DNA of 33,014 bases, from assembly GCF_011603975.1 (NCBI RefSeq), contig NZ_JAANNB010000019.1:1-33014 (forward strand). The letters run 5' to 3'. The notes below the pieces were generated by a model, which saw only the letters and a program-made list of their open reading frames with translations, was not told where the DNA came from and searched no databases. Below, piece by piece: positions 27,082 to 33,014 of the stretch. The position numbers and the translations under genes are program-made. Numbering within the stretch: position 1 is the stretch's first letter; each line of letters starts with the position of its first letter. The stretch comes from Cellulomonas sp. IC4_254. GTDB taxonomy: Bacteria > Actinomycetota > Actinomycetes > Actinomycetales > Cellulomonadaceae.

Positions 27082-27681
27082 GTGGCCGCTCCGGTGCGGG
27101 ACCCCGAGGGCGCGTACCCGCCGCGAGTCCGGCACCTGAGCGGCCCGCTCGCCCCTCCCTGGTACGTGCGGCACCAGCGCTCCGTCTCCCTCGCCGTGAT
27201 GGTCCTGCTCGTGGCGGCACTGCTCCCCGTGAGGCTCCAGTTCACCGACGAGGCGTCGTTCTTCTGGACGCAGAGGCGGAGGTCGGGCACGTCGATCGTC
27301 GAGGGCACGTCGCCGGTGTTCCTGCTCGCGGGGGCGGTGTTCGCGCTCAGGCGGTCTGTCGTCCGTGCCGTGCGGACGCGGGTCCGGGTGCTGGACGACC
27401 TCCACCTCGCTGGCGGGTGGCGTGCCGCCGGTGTCACTGCCGCGCTGAACGCCCTCTACGTGCTGGTGGTGGTCGGTCCGGGGCGGTGGGTCGTCGCGAC
27501 GGCGTACGGCGCGTATGCGACCGGTTCCGACCGGTTCCGCGCGCCCGACGCCGTGGTCGCGGAGGCCGTCGCCCGGTACGTCGACCGCAGCACCGGCCTC
27601 CTGCTGCTGGCGATGGCGGTCGAGGGCTCCGTCGTCCTCCTCGCCGGCCGCGGACGCCGGCGGCTCGGCGTGCGGGACTGA
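27082..27681 (+). CDS. small membrane protein of unknown function
   Basis: A 199-residue protein from the GTG at 27082, or 209 residues from a GTG at 27052 that would overlap the previous gene by 25 bases; I cannot choose firmly, and the ribosome binding site is poor for both. Four hydrophobic segments are visible: SVSLAVMVLLVAALLPV, SPVFLLAGAVFAL, AGVTAALNALYVLVVVG and GLLLLAMAVEGSVVLLAG. A polar loop (FTDEASFFWTQRRRSGTS) lies between the first two. I know no matching family. It lies 5 bases after the upstream stop, so the two likely form a two-gene operon closed by the hairpin at 27693-27726. Confidence 0.65.
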   Translation: MAAPVRDPEGAYPPRVRHLSGPLAPPWYVRHQRSVSLAVMVLLVAALLPVRLQFTDEASFFWTQRRRSGTSIVEGTSPVFLLAGAVFALRRSVVRAVRTRVRVLDDLHLAGGWRAAGVTAALNALYVLVVVGPGRWVVATAYGAYATGSDRFRAPDAVVAEAVARYVDRSTGLLLLAMAVEGSVVLLAGRGRRRLGVRD

Positions 27682-27692
27682 GCACACACGAC

Positions 27693-27726
27693 GAGCCCCC
27701 GCCGACCAGCGGGTCGGCGGGGGCTC
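27693..27726. terminator. bidirectional terminator between unknown pair and gntP
   Basis: A perfect 15-base stem (27693-27707 and 27712-27726) with a 4-base loop lies 11 bases after the plus-strand stop and 19 bases after the minus-strand gntP stop. There is no T run, but the position and stem strength mark it as a shared terminator. Confidence 0.85.
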
Positions 27727-27745
27727 GCGGGCGCGTGGCGCGGGG

Positions 27746-29149
27746 TTAGATGACCAGGCTCAGGAGCAGCACCACGACCAGGGCCGTGACGGACAGGACG
27801 CACTCCATGAGGGACCACGTCTTGAACGTCTGGCCGACGGTCATCTTGAAGTACTCCTTGACCAGCCAGAACCCGGCGTCGTTCACGTGGCTGAGGAACA
27901 CCGAGCCGGCGCCGATCGCCAGCACCATGAGCGCCACGTGCGTCGGCGAGAGGCCCTCGGCGAGCGGCGCGACGATGCCGGCAGCGGTGACGGTCGCGAC
28001 GGTCGCGGAGCCGGTGGCCACGCGGATCAGCACGGCGACGAGCCACGCCGCCAGCAGCGGGGAGATCGGCGCGTCCGCGAGGCCCTTGGCGATGACGTCG
28101 CCGACGCCCGAGTCGACCAGGGTCTGCTTGAACCCGCCGCCCGCGCCGACGATGAGCAGGATGCTCGCGATCGGGGCGAACGAGGAGTCGACGAGCTTGC
28201 TGACCATGCTCCGGTCCCGGCCGAGGCGGGTGCCGAGCAGCACCAACGACACCAGCGCGGTGATCAGCAGCGCGACGAGCGGGGTGCCCACGAAGTCGAG
28301 CACCTGGCCGACGCCGGAGTCCTCGAACCCGATGGTCTCGGCGAGCGTGCGGGCCAGCATGAGCACGACGGGCAGCAGCACGACGGTGATCGCGATGCCG
28401 AACGAGGGGCGCCGCGCGTCCTCGTCCCGGTCGGAGCCGCCGAGGATCTCCGTCGGCGGGGCCAGCGGCACCCAGCGGGCCATCGGCTTGGCGAGCAGCG
28501 GGCCGGCGACGGCGACGGTCGGGATGGCGACCAGCAGGCCGAGGCCCAGGGTCAGGCCGAGGTCGGCGCCGAGGGCGTCGATCGCGATGAGCGGTCCGGG
28601 GTGCGGCGGCACGAGGCCGTGCAGGGCGGACAGGCCGGCGAGGGCCGGGATGCCGACGACGATCATCGACACCTTGGACCGGCGCGCGACGAGCATGACG
28701 ACCGGGATGAGCAGGACGACGCCGACCTCGAAGAACAGCGGGATGCCGATGATGAACGCGGCGAACGCCATCGCCCACGGCAGCCGCTGCACCGGCGTCC
28801 TCGCGAGGATCGAGTCGACGATCTGGTCGGCCCCGCCGGAGTCGATCAGCATCTTGCCGATGATCGCGCCGAGGGCGATGAGGATGCCGACGCCGGCGAC
28901 GGTGGTGCCGAGCCCCGCGGTGAACGAGGTGAACGCGTCGACGTAGGGCAGGCCGGCGGCGACGGCGAGCACGCCGGCACCGAGCATGAGCGCGAGGAAC
29001 GGGTGCAGCTTCACCCAGACGATCAGCGCGACGATCACCGCGATGCCGATCACCGCGGCGACGATCAGCCGGGTGTCGGAGACGGCGGGCGCGGCGTCGT
29101 CGGCCGCGGCGGCCAGCAGCATCGGGGCTGCGGTCGGCAGGACGAGCAT
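27746..29149 (-). CDS. gntP: GntP-family gluconate:H+ symporter
   Basis: A 467-residue permease that should bring gluconate (or a related sugar acid) into the cell with protons. About 12-14 helices are visible, with the family motifs GKMLIDSGGADQIVD, GIPLFFEVGVVLLIPV and ALHGLVPPHPGPL in the first half. In the second half ATGSATVATVTAAGIVAP and LSHVNDAGFWLVKEYF stand out. The start ATG shares a base with the gntK stop (TGATG) and AGGAG lies just upstream, so the two are coupled. The order kinase then permease, next to a GntR-type regulator, supports gluconate over other substrates. Confidence 0.93.
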   Translation of the reverse strand: MLVLPTAAPMLLAAAADDAAPAVSDTRLIVAAVIGIAVIVALIVWVKLHPFLALMLGAGVLAVAAGLPYVDAFTSFTAGLGTTVAGVGILIALGAIIGKMLIDSGGADQIVDSILARTPVQRLPWAMAFAAFIIGIPLFFEVGVVLLIPVVMLVARRSKVSMIVVGIPALAGLSALHGLVPPHPGPLIAIDALGADLGLTLGLGLLVAIPTVAVAGPLLAKPMARWVPLAPPTEILGGSDRDEDARRPSFGIAITVVLLPVVLMLARTLAETIGFEDSGVGQVLDFVGTPLVALLITALVSLVLLGTRLGRDRSMVSKLVDSSFAPIASILLIVGAGGGFKQTLVDSGVGDVIAKGLADAPISPLLAAWLVAVLIRVATGSATVATVTAAGIVAPLAEGLSPTHVALMVLAIGAGSVFLSHVNDAGFWLVKEYFKMTVGQTFKTWSLMECVLSVTALVVVLLLSLVI

Positions 29150-29709
29150 CAGGACTCCTGGAGGGTGGTCGACGGCGACGCGCCGGTGCGCGCCGTGGCC
29201 GGGTCGATGCCGAGCTCGCGCAGGGCGGCGTCGGCGACGGAGTGGGGCGAGACCTCGACCGGCACGACGACGCCGTCCTCGGCGTCGGTGAGCGGCTCGA
29301 GGGTCTGGAACTGCGAGGGCAGCAGGGACGTCGGCATGAAATGCCCGGCGCGGCCGGACATCCGCTCGCCGATGGCCTCGATCGTGCCCTGGAGGTGCAC
29401 GAACCGGACGCGGCCCTCGGCCTCCCGCAGCACGTCGCGGTAGGCGACGCGCAGCGCGGAGCAGGTGACGATGGTCGACCGGCCGGCGCGGGACTGCTCG
29501 GTGAGCCAGTCCCGCATGGCGCGCAGCCACGGCCAGCGGTCCTCGTCGGTCAGCGGGGTGCCGGCGGACATCTTGTCGATGTTCGCCTGGGGGTGGAACT
29601 CGTCGGCCTCGGCGTACGGCCAGCCGAGACGGTCGGCGAGGATCTGCGCGGTCGTGGTCTTCCCCGACCCCGAGACACCCATGATCACGAGGTGCTGGAC
29701 CTCCGGCAT
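29149..29709 (-). CDS. gntK: gluconokinase, P-loop type
   Basis: A 186-residue kinase that phosphorylates gluconate to 6-phosphogluconate for the pentose phosphate pathway. Walker A is MGVSGSGKTTTAQ near residues 10-22; ADEFHPQANIDKMSAGTPLTDEDRWPWL is the hallmark substrate-binding segment. TCSALRVAYRDVLR and FMPTSLLPSQFQTLEPL are the other conserved motifs. The start ATG at 29709 is preceded by GGAGGG on the coding strand; a longer in-frame extension to 29817 would cross the operator region and has no ribosome binding site, so I rejected it. Confidence 0.95.
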   Translation of the reverse strand: MPEVQHLVIMGVSGSGKTTTAQILADRLGWPYAEADEFHPQANIDKMSAGTPLTDEDRWPWLRAMRDWLTEQSRAGRSTIVTCSALRVAYRDVLREAEGRVRFVHLQGTIEAIGERMSGRAGHFMPTSLLPSQFQTLEPLTDAEDGVVVPVEVSPHSVADAALRELGIDPATARTGASPSTTLQES

Positions 29710-29792
29710 CGCTGCCCTCCTTGACGTCGTTGTCCGGGCGTGAGCGTCCGGGCGCTGCCCCGGATCGCCCCGGGGGTGCCGACACTCTGCCA

Positions 29793-29827
29793 CAAAGATG
29801 CGACCTTTGAAACCCAAAGATCACACC
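29793..29827. promoter_or_regulatory. operator candidates between gntK and its regulator
   Basis: CAAAG (29793-29797), CTTTG (29805-29809) and CAAAG (29815-29819) alternate so that each neighbouring pair forms an inverted repeat. CAAAGAT recurs exactly 22 bases apart, two helical turns. This A/T-rich patch is the only one in the 221-base divergent gap and likely carries the binding site of the FadR/GntR-type protein and the promoters. Confidence 0.55.
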
Positions 29828-29930
29828 AGTGGCGCGGGCCTCGGACGGCGTCCGCGCCTCCCGATCCCGTGTGCGACCCTGGCACGGCCGCCGGTGGGGC
29901 GCGCGCCAGGACGGGGACGAGGGGACGCAC

Positions 29931-30623
29931 GTGGCGGTCGAGGTGCTGCACAGCGGCGTGCTCGAGGCGATCGGCGCGGAGATCACCGGCGGGGTACTGC
30001 CGGCGGGCGCCGTGCTGACCCTGGAGCAGATCCAGCAGCGGTTCGGGGTGTCCCGGACGGTCGCCCGCGAGACGATGCGCTCGCTGGAGCAGCTCGGGCT
30101 GCTGACGTCGCGCCGCCGGGTGGGCCTGGTGGTGCGGCCGTCGTCCGACTGGATGGTGTTCGACCCCCGCGTCATCCGGTGGCGCCTGGCCGGCCCGGGT
30201 CGCCTCGGTCAGCTGCGGTCGCTCACCGAGCTGCGCGCCGCGGTGGAGCCGGTCGCCGCCGCGGCCGCCGCGCGGCACGCCTCGCCGGACGAGGTGGACG
30301 CGCTGCTTGCGGTCTCGGCGCGGATGCGCGAGCTCGGCGAGGCCGGCCGGCTGGAGGAGTTCCTCGCCGCCGACGTCGAGTTCCACGCGCTGCTGCTGCG
30401 CGCCGGGCGCAACGAGATGTTCGCCGCGCTGACCGGGGTCGTCGCGGAGGTGCTCGCCGGCCGCACCCGGCACGGGCTGATGCCGTCCCGCCCGCGCGCC
30501 GAGGCGCTGGACGCGCACGACGCGGTCGCGGCGGCGGTCCGGTCGCGCGACCCCGAGGCCGCGGAGCGCGCGATGACCGTCATCACCACGGAGATCCGCG
30601 CCGCCCTCGGCGACCTGCACTGA
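29931..30623 (+). CDS. FadR-subfamily GntR transcriptional regulator
   Basis: A 230-residue regulator, probably of the adjacent gluconate genes. The N-terminal winged helix (about 1-70) has ITGGVLPAGAVLTLEQIQQRFGVSRTVARETMRSLEQLGLLTSRRRVGLVV, the classical GntR motif. The C-terminal FCD ligand domain shows ELRAAVEPVAAAAAARHAS, ADVEFHALLLRAGRNEMFAALTG and HDAVAAAVRSRDPEAAERAM; the Asp/His residues match the metal/effector site of FadR-type proteins. The GTG at 29931 has GAGGGGA upstream. The effector is likely gluconate or 6-phosphogluconate, as for known GntR-type gluconate repressors. It converges with poxB, only 18 bases apart. Confidence 0.9.
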   Translation: MAVEVLHSGVLEAIGAEITGGVLPAGAVLTLEQIQQRFGVSRTVARETMRSLEQLGLLTSRRRVGLVVRPSSDWMVFDPRVIRWRLAGPGRLGQLRSLTELRAAVEPVAAAAAARHASPDEVDALLAVSARMRELGEAGRLEEFLAADVEFHALLLRAGRNEMFAALTGVVAEVLAGRTRHGLMPSRPRAEALDAHDAVAAAVRSRDPEAAERAMTVITTEIRAALGDLH

Positions 30624-30641
30624 GGGCGGCGCGGCCGGGCG

Positions 30642-32414
30642 TCAGGGCCGCGGCACGTTGCGGAGGTTCGAGCGGGCCATCGCCATGACCTCGCCCATGC
30701 CGCCGCCGAGGATCTCCTTGCTCATCGCCGCGGTGAAGCCGCTGACCTGCTGCCGGGTGATCTTGGGCGGGATCGACAGCGCCCGCGGGTCGGTGACCAG
30801 GTCGACCAGCGCCGGGCCGTCGTGCGCGAACGCCTGGCGCAGCGCCGACCGGATCTGCGTCGGGTCCTCGACGCGCACCGACGGGATGCCGAGCGCCGTG
30901 CCGAGGGCGGCGTAGTCGATCGCGGGGGAGTCGGTGCCGTAGCTCGGCAGGCCGTCGACCAGCATCTCCAGGCGCACCATGCCCAGCGTCGCGTTGTCGA
31001 ACAGGATCACCTTCACCGGCAGGTCGTAGTGCACGAGGGTGATGAGCTCGCCGAGCAGCATCGACAGGCCGCCGTCGCCGGCGATCGCGACGACGTGCTT
31101 CTGCTCCGCGCCCGAGTCCCGGGCGGCGAGCGCCGCGCCGATCGCGTGCGGCACCGCGTTGGCCATCGACCCGTGCAGGAACGACCCGATGACCCGCCGG
31201 CGGCCGTTGGGCGTGAGGTACCGGGCGGCCCAGACGTTGCCCATGCCGGTGTCCACCGTGAACACGGCGTCCTCGGCGGCCTCCTCGTCCAGGACGACGG
31301 CCGCGTACTCGGGGTGGATCGGGCGGTGGTGCTCGACGTCCTTGGTGTAGGCGCCGACGACCCCGCCCATCGCCTTCTCGTGCTTCTTCAGCATGGAGTC
31401 GAGGAACCGCCGGGACTTCTTCCGCTCGACCAGCGGCAGCAGCGCGCGGACGGTCTCGCCCACGTCGCCGACCACCGCCAGGTCGTTCCGGGTCCGGCGG
31501 CCGAGGCGGGTCGGCTCGATGTCGACCTGCACGGTGCGGACGTCGGCCGGCAGGAACTGGTCGTACGGGAAGTCGGTGCCGAGCAGGATCAGCAGGTCCG
31601 CCTCGTCCATCGACGCCTGGAGCGCGCCGTAGCCGAGCAGGCCGGTCATCCCGACGTCGAACGGGTTGTCGTACTGGATGTGCTCCTTGCCGCGCAGGCT
31701 GTGCCCGACGGGCGCGGCGATCCGGTCCGCCAGGGCGATGACGTCGTCGTGCGCGCCGCGGACGCCCGCGCCGGCCAGGATCGTGACCTTCTTGGCGCCG
31801 TCGATCGCGGCGGCGAGGGCGGCGACGTCGGCCTCGGCCGGCACCACGCGCGGCTTGCGAGGGCGGGCGAGCGTGTCGGTGCCGGCCGGCGGCGCCTCCA
31901 GGTCGGCGACGTCGCCGGGCAGGGTCAGCACCGCCACGCCCGGGGCGCCGTACGCGTGGTGGATCGCGCTGCGGATGACCCGCGGGGCCTGCGCGGCGGA
32001 CGAGATCATCTCGGAGAACACCGAGCACTCGACGAACAGCCGGTCGGGGTGCGTCTCCTGGAAGTACTGGGTGCCGATCTGGGCGCTCGGGATGTGCGAC
32101 GCGATGGCCAGCACGGGCACCCGGCTGCGGTTCGCGTCGTACAGGCCGTTGATGAGGTGCAGGTTGCCCGGGCCGCAGGAGCCGGCGCACACGGCGAGGT
32201 CGCCGGTGATCTCCGCCTCGGCGGCCGCGGCGAAGGCGGCGGCCTCCTCGTGCCGGACGTGCACCCACTGGATGTCCGCGCCGGCGGCCCGGGCGCGGCG
32301 GACCGCGTCCACCACCGGGTTCAGGCTGTCGCCGACGATGCCGTAGATGTGCTTGGCCCCGGCCGCCACCACCTGCGCGACGAGCTGGTCGGCCACCGTG
32401 CTGCTGCGTGCCAC
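30642..32414 (-). CDS. poxB: pyruvate dehydrogenase (quinone) / thiamine-pyrophosphate enzyme
   Basis: A 590-residue ThDP- and FAD-dependent enzyme that oxidises pyruvate to acetate and CO2 and passes electrons to the membrane quinone pool. VHVRHEEAAAFAA carries the catalytic Glu near residue 56. The central FAD domain runs about 190-340. The C-terminal ThDP motif is GDGGLSMLLGELITLVHYDLPV then FDNATLGMV. VLTLPGDVADLEAP and IGTQYFQETHPDRLF fit PoxB rather than acetolactate synthase. The GTG start has ACAGGAG upstream. E. coli PoxB is activated by lipid through a C-terminal helix; here the end (MSKEILGGGMGEVMAMARSNLRNV) is amphipathic. It is a single gene. Confidence 0.92.
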   Translation of the reverse strand: MARSSTVADQLVAQVVAAGAKHIYGIVGDSLNPVVDAVRRARAAGADIQWVHVRHEEAAAFAAAAEAEITGDLAVCAGSCGPGNLHLINGLYDANRSRVPVLAIASHIPSAQIGTQYFQETHPDRLFVECSVFSEMISSAAQAPRVIRSAIHHAYGAPGVAVLTLPGDVADLEAPPAGTDTLARPRKPRVVPAEADVAALAAAIDGAKKVTILAGAGVRGAHDDVIALADRIAAPVGHSLRGKEHIQYDNPFDVGMTGLLGYGALQASMDEADLLILLGTDFPYDQFLPADVRTVQVDIEPTRLGRRTRNDLAVVGDVGETVRALLPLVERKKSRRFLDSMLKKHEKAMGGVVGAYTKDVEHHRPIHPEYAAVVLDEEAAEDAVFTVDTGMGNVWAARYLTPNGRRRVIGSFLHGSMANAVPHAIGAALAARDSGAEQKHVVAIAGDGGLSMLLGELITLVHYDLPVKVILFDNATLGMVRLEMLVDGLPSYGTDSPAIDYAALGTALGIPSVRVEDPTQIRSALRQAFAHDGPALVDLVTDPRALSIPPKITRQQVSGFTAAMSKEILGGGMGEVMAMARSNLRNVPRP

Positions 32415-32651
32415 GGGATCACTCCTGTCGTTGTCGTCAGGCCATATTCATCCCATGACTTGCCCGCGTGCCAGCGGGGGCGGTGTCTCGTCGGTCACGG
32501 GGGACCTGTCCACCCTGGCGTGCACGCGGGGGGTCGGCACGTCGAGCGGGCGGGGGTCCCCGAGGCCCCGGGCGCGTCCGACGTGGTGAAACCCTGGGTG
32601 GGAACTGTGGACGCGCCGCCCCGCGGGTCGCTGACCTGGCACGCTCGCCTC

Positions 32652-33014
32652 GTGGAACCGACCCCCGTGGACGCCGCACGGCGCCAGCTGCTCGACTTCA
32701 CCCGGTGCGCCGCCTGCGGGGCGACCCTCGCGACGACGCGGTGCGCCCGGTGCGGGCTCGAGCTGGCCGGCGAGGACGGGGCGCGGATCGCGGACGCCTC
32801 CCGCGCCGCCGCCCGGGCCCTCGACGCGCGGCGCGAGGTCGTCGACGCGGCGCGGGCGCGGCAGGCGGCCGGGGCGGGGGTGTCGGGTGCGGTGCCGTCT
32901 GGTGCAGTGCCGTCGGCAGGTGCGCGCCCGGCGGACCCGGGCTTCGGGCGGCCCACCGCGTGGCGCCCGGCGGCGGCCGCCCCCCGCGCGCCCGGCACCC
33001 CCGCGCCCGGCGCA
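32652..33014 (+). CDS. zinc-ribbon protein, 3' partial
   Basis: The frame is open from the GTG at 32652 to the end of the window (121 codons). Near residues 19-34 a zinc ribbon is clear: CAAC and CARC are separated by 8 residues, followed by GLELAGEDGARI. A charged helix with Arg/Ala follows (ARALDARREVVDAARARQ), and then a Pro/Ala/Gly-rich stretch. This opening resembles actinobacterial membrane proteins of the SCO7613/DUF2157-like group, in which the zinc ribbon is followed by many membrane helices outside the window. That match is a guess from pattern only. No clear ribosome binding site is seen. Confidence 0.5.
   Translation, partial: MEPTPVDAARRQLLDFTRCAACGATLATTRCARCGLELAGEDGARIADASRAAARALDARREVVDAARARQAAGAGVSGAVPSGAVPSAGARPADPGFGRPTAWRPAAAAPRAPGTPAPGA

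Noticed and set aside
29710-29817. N-terminal extension of gluconokinase
   Set aside because: No ribosome binding site and it would run through the operator region; the ATG at 29709 has GGAGGG just before it.

Overview
The window is very GC-rich, uses GTG starts freely, and codes densely on both strands. It looks like a high-GC actinobacterium. The gene set (secreted modular GH53 galactanase with an LAxTG-type sortase signal, NirBD with its own sirohaem genes, many apparently leaderless starts) would fit Cellulomonas or relatives in the Micrococcales, but that placement is an inference. I see no rRNA, tRNA, CRISPR array, insertion sequence, phage gene or origin. This reads as ordinary chromosome.

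Layout. 1-5.3 kb: the end of a DUF418 membrane protein, an FGGY sugar kinase, two divergent flavin split-barrel proteins, a dienelactone-hydrolase-like protein and an RluA-family pseudouridine synthase. 5.4-11.2 kb: a nitrite assimilation operon, nirB-nirD-cysG-sirB, in which each start overlaps the preceding stop as GTGA. It makes NADH-nitrite reductase together with the enzymes for its sirohaem. A winged-helix regulator with three conserved-looking cysteines follows. 11.2-14 kb: a DUF3817 membrane protein, an ABC-F ATPase and a Pro/Thr-rich single-pass protein. 14.2-16.9 kb: a large cell-wall-anchored GH53 endo-galactanase with a strong hairpin at its 3' end and two LacI-type operator candidates upstream. 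16.9-18.7 kb: an anti-sigma-like ATPase, a hexapeptide acetyltransferase and a GNAT acetyltransferase. 18.8-21.8 kb (minus strand): an APC permease, a nucleotidyltransferase and polyphosphate kinase 2, possibly co-transcribed with the GNAT gene. 21.9-25.7 kb: a YtxH-like protein, a FAD oxidoreductase with a Rieske tail, and the lipoate genes lipB-lipA behind a palindrome-overlapped promoter. A decayed copy of the Rieske tail lies just after lipA. 26-27.7 kb: a pair of genes I do not recognise, one secreted with a membrane anchor and one a small membrane protein, ended by a 15-bp perfect hairpin. 27.7-30.6 kb: gluconate uptake and phosphorylation (gntK-gntP) divergent from a FadR/GntR-type regulator, with repeated CAAAG/CTTTG boxes between them. 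30.6-33.0 kb: pyruvate:quinone oxidoreductase (poxB) and the start of a zinc-ribbon protein that runs off the window.

Nothing here is a clear new defence or mobile system. The best leads are the unknown pair at 25997-27681, the Rieske remnant at 25701-25808, the cysteine-bearing regulator behind the nitrite operon, the operator candidates at lipB and the gluconate genes, and the long hairpin at 14137-14200.
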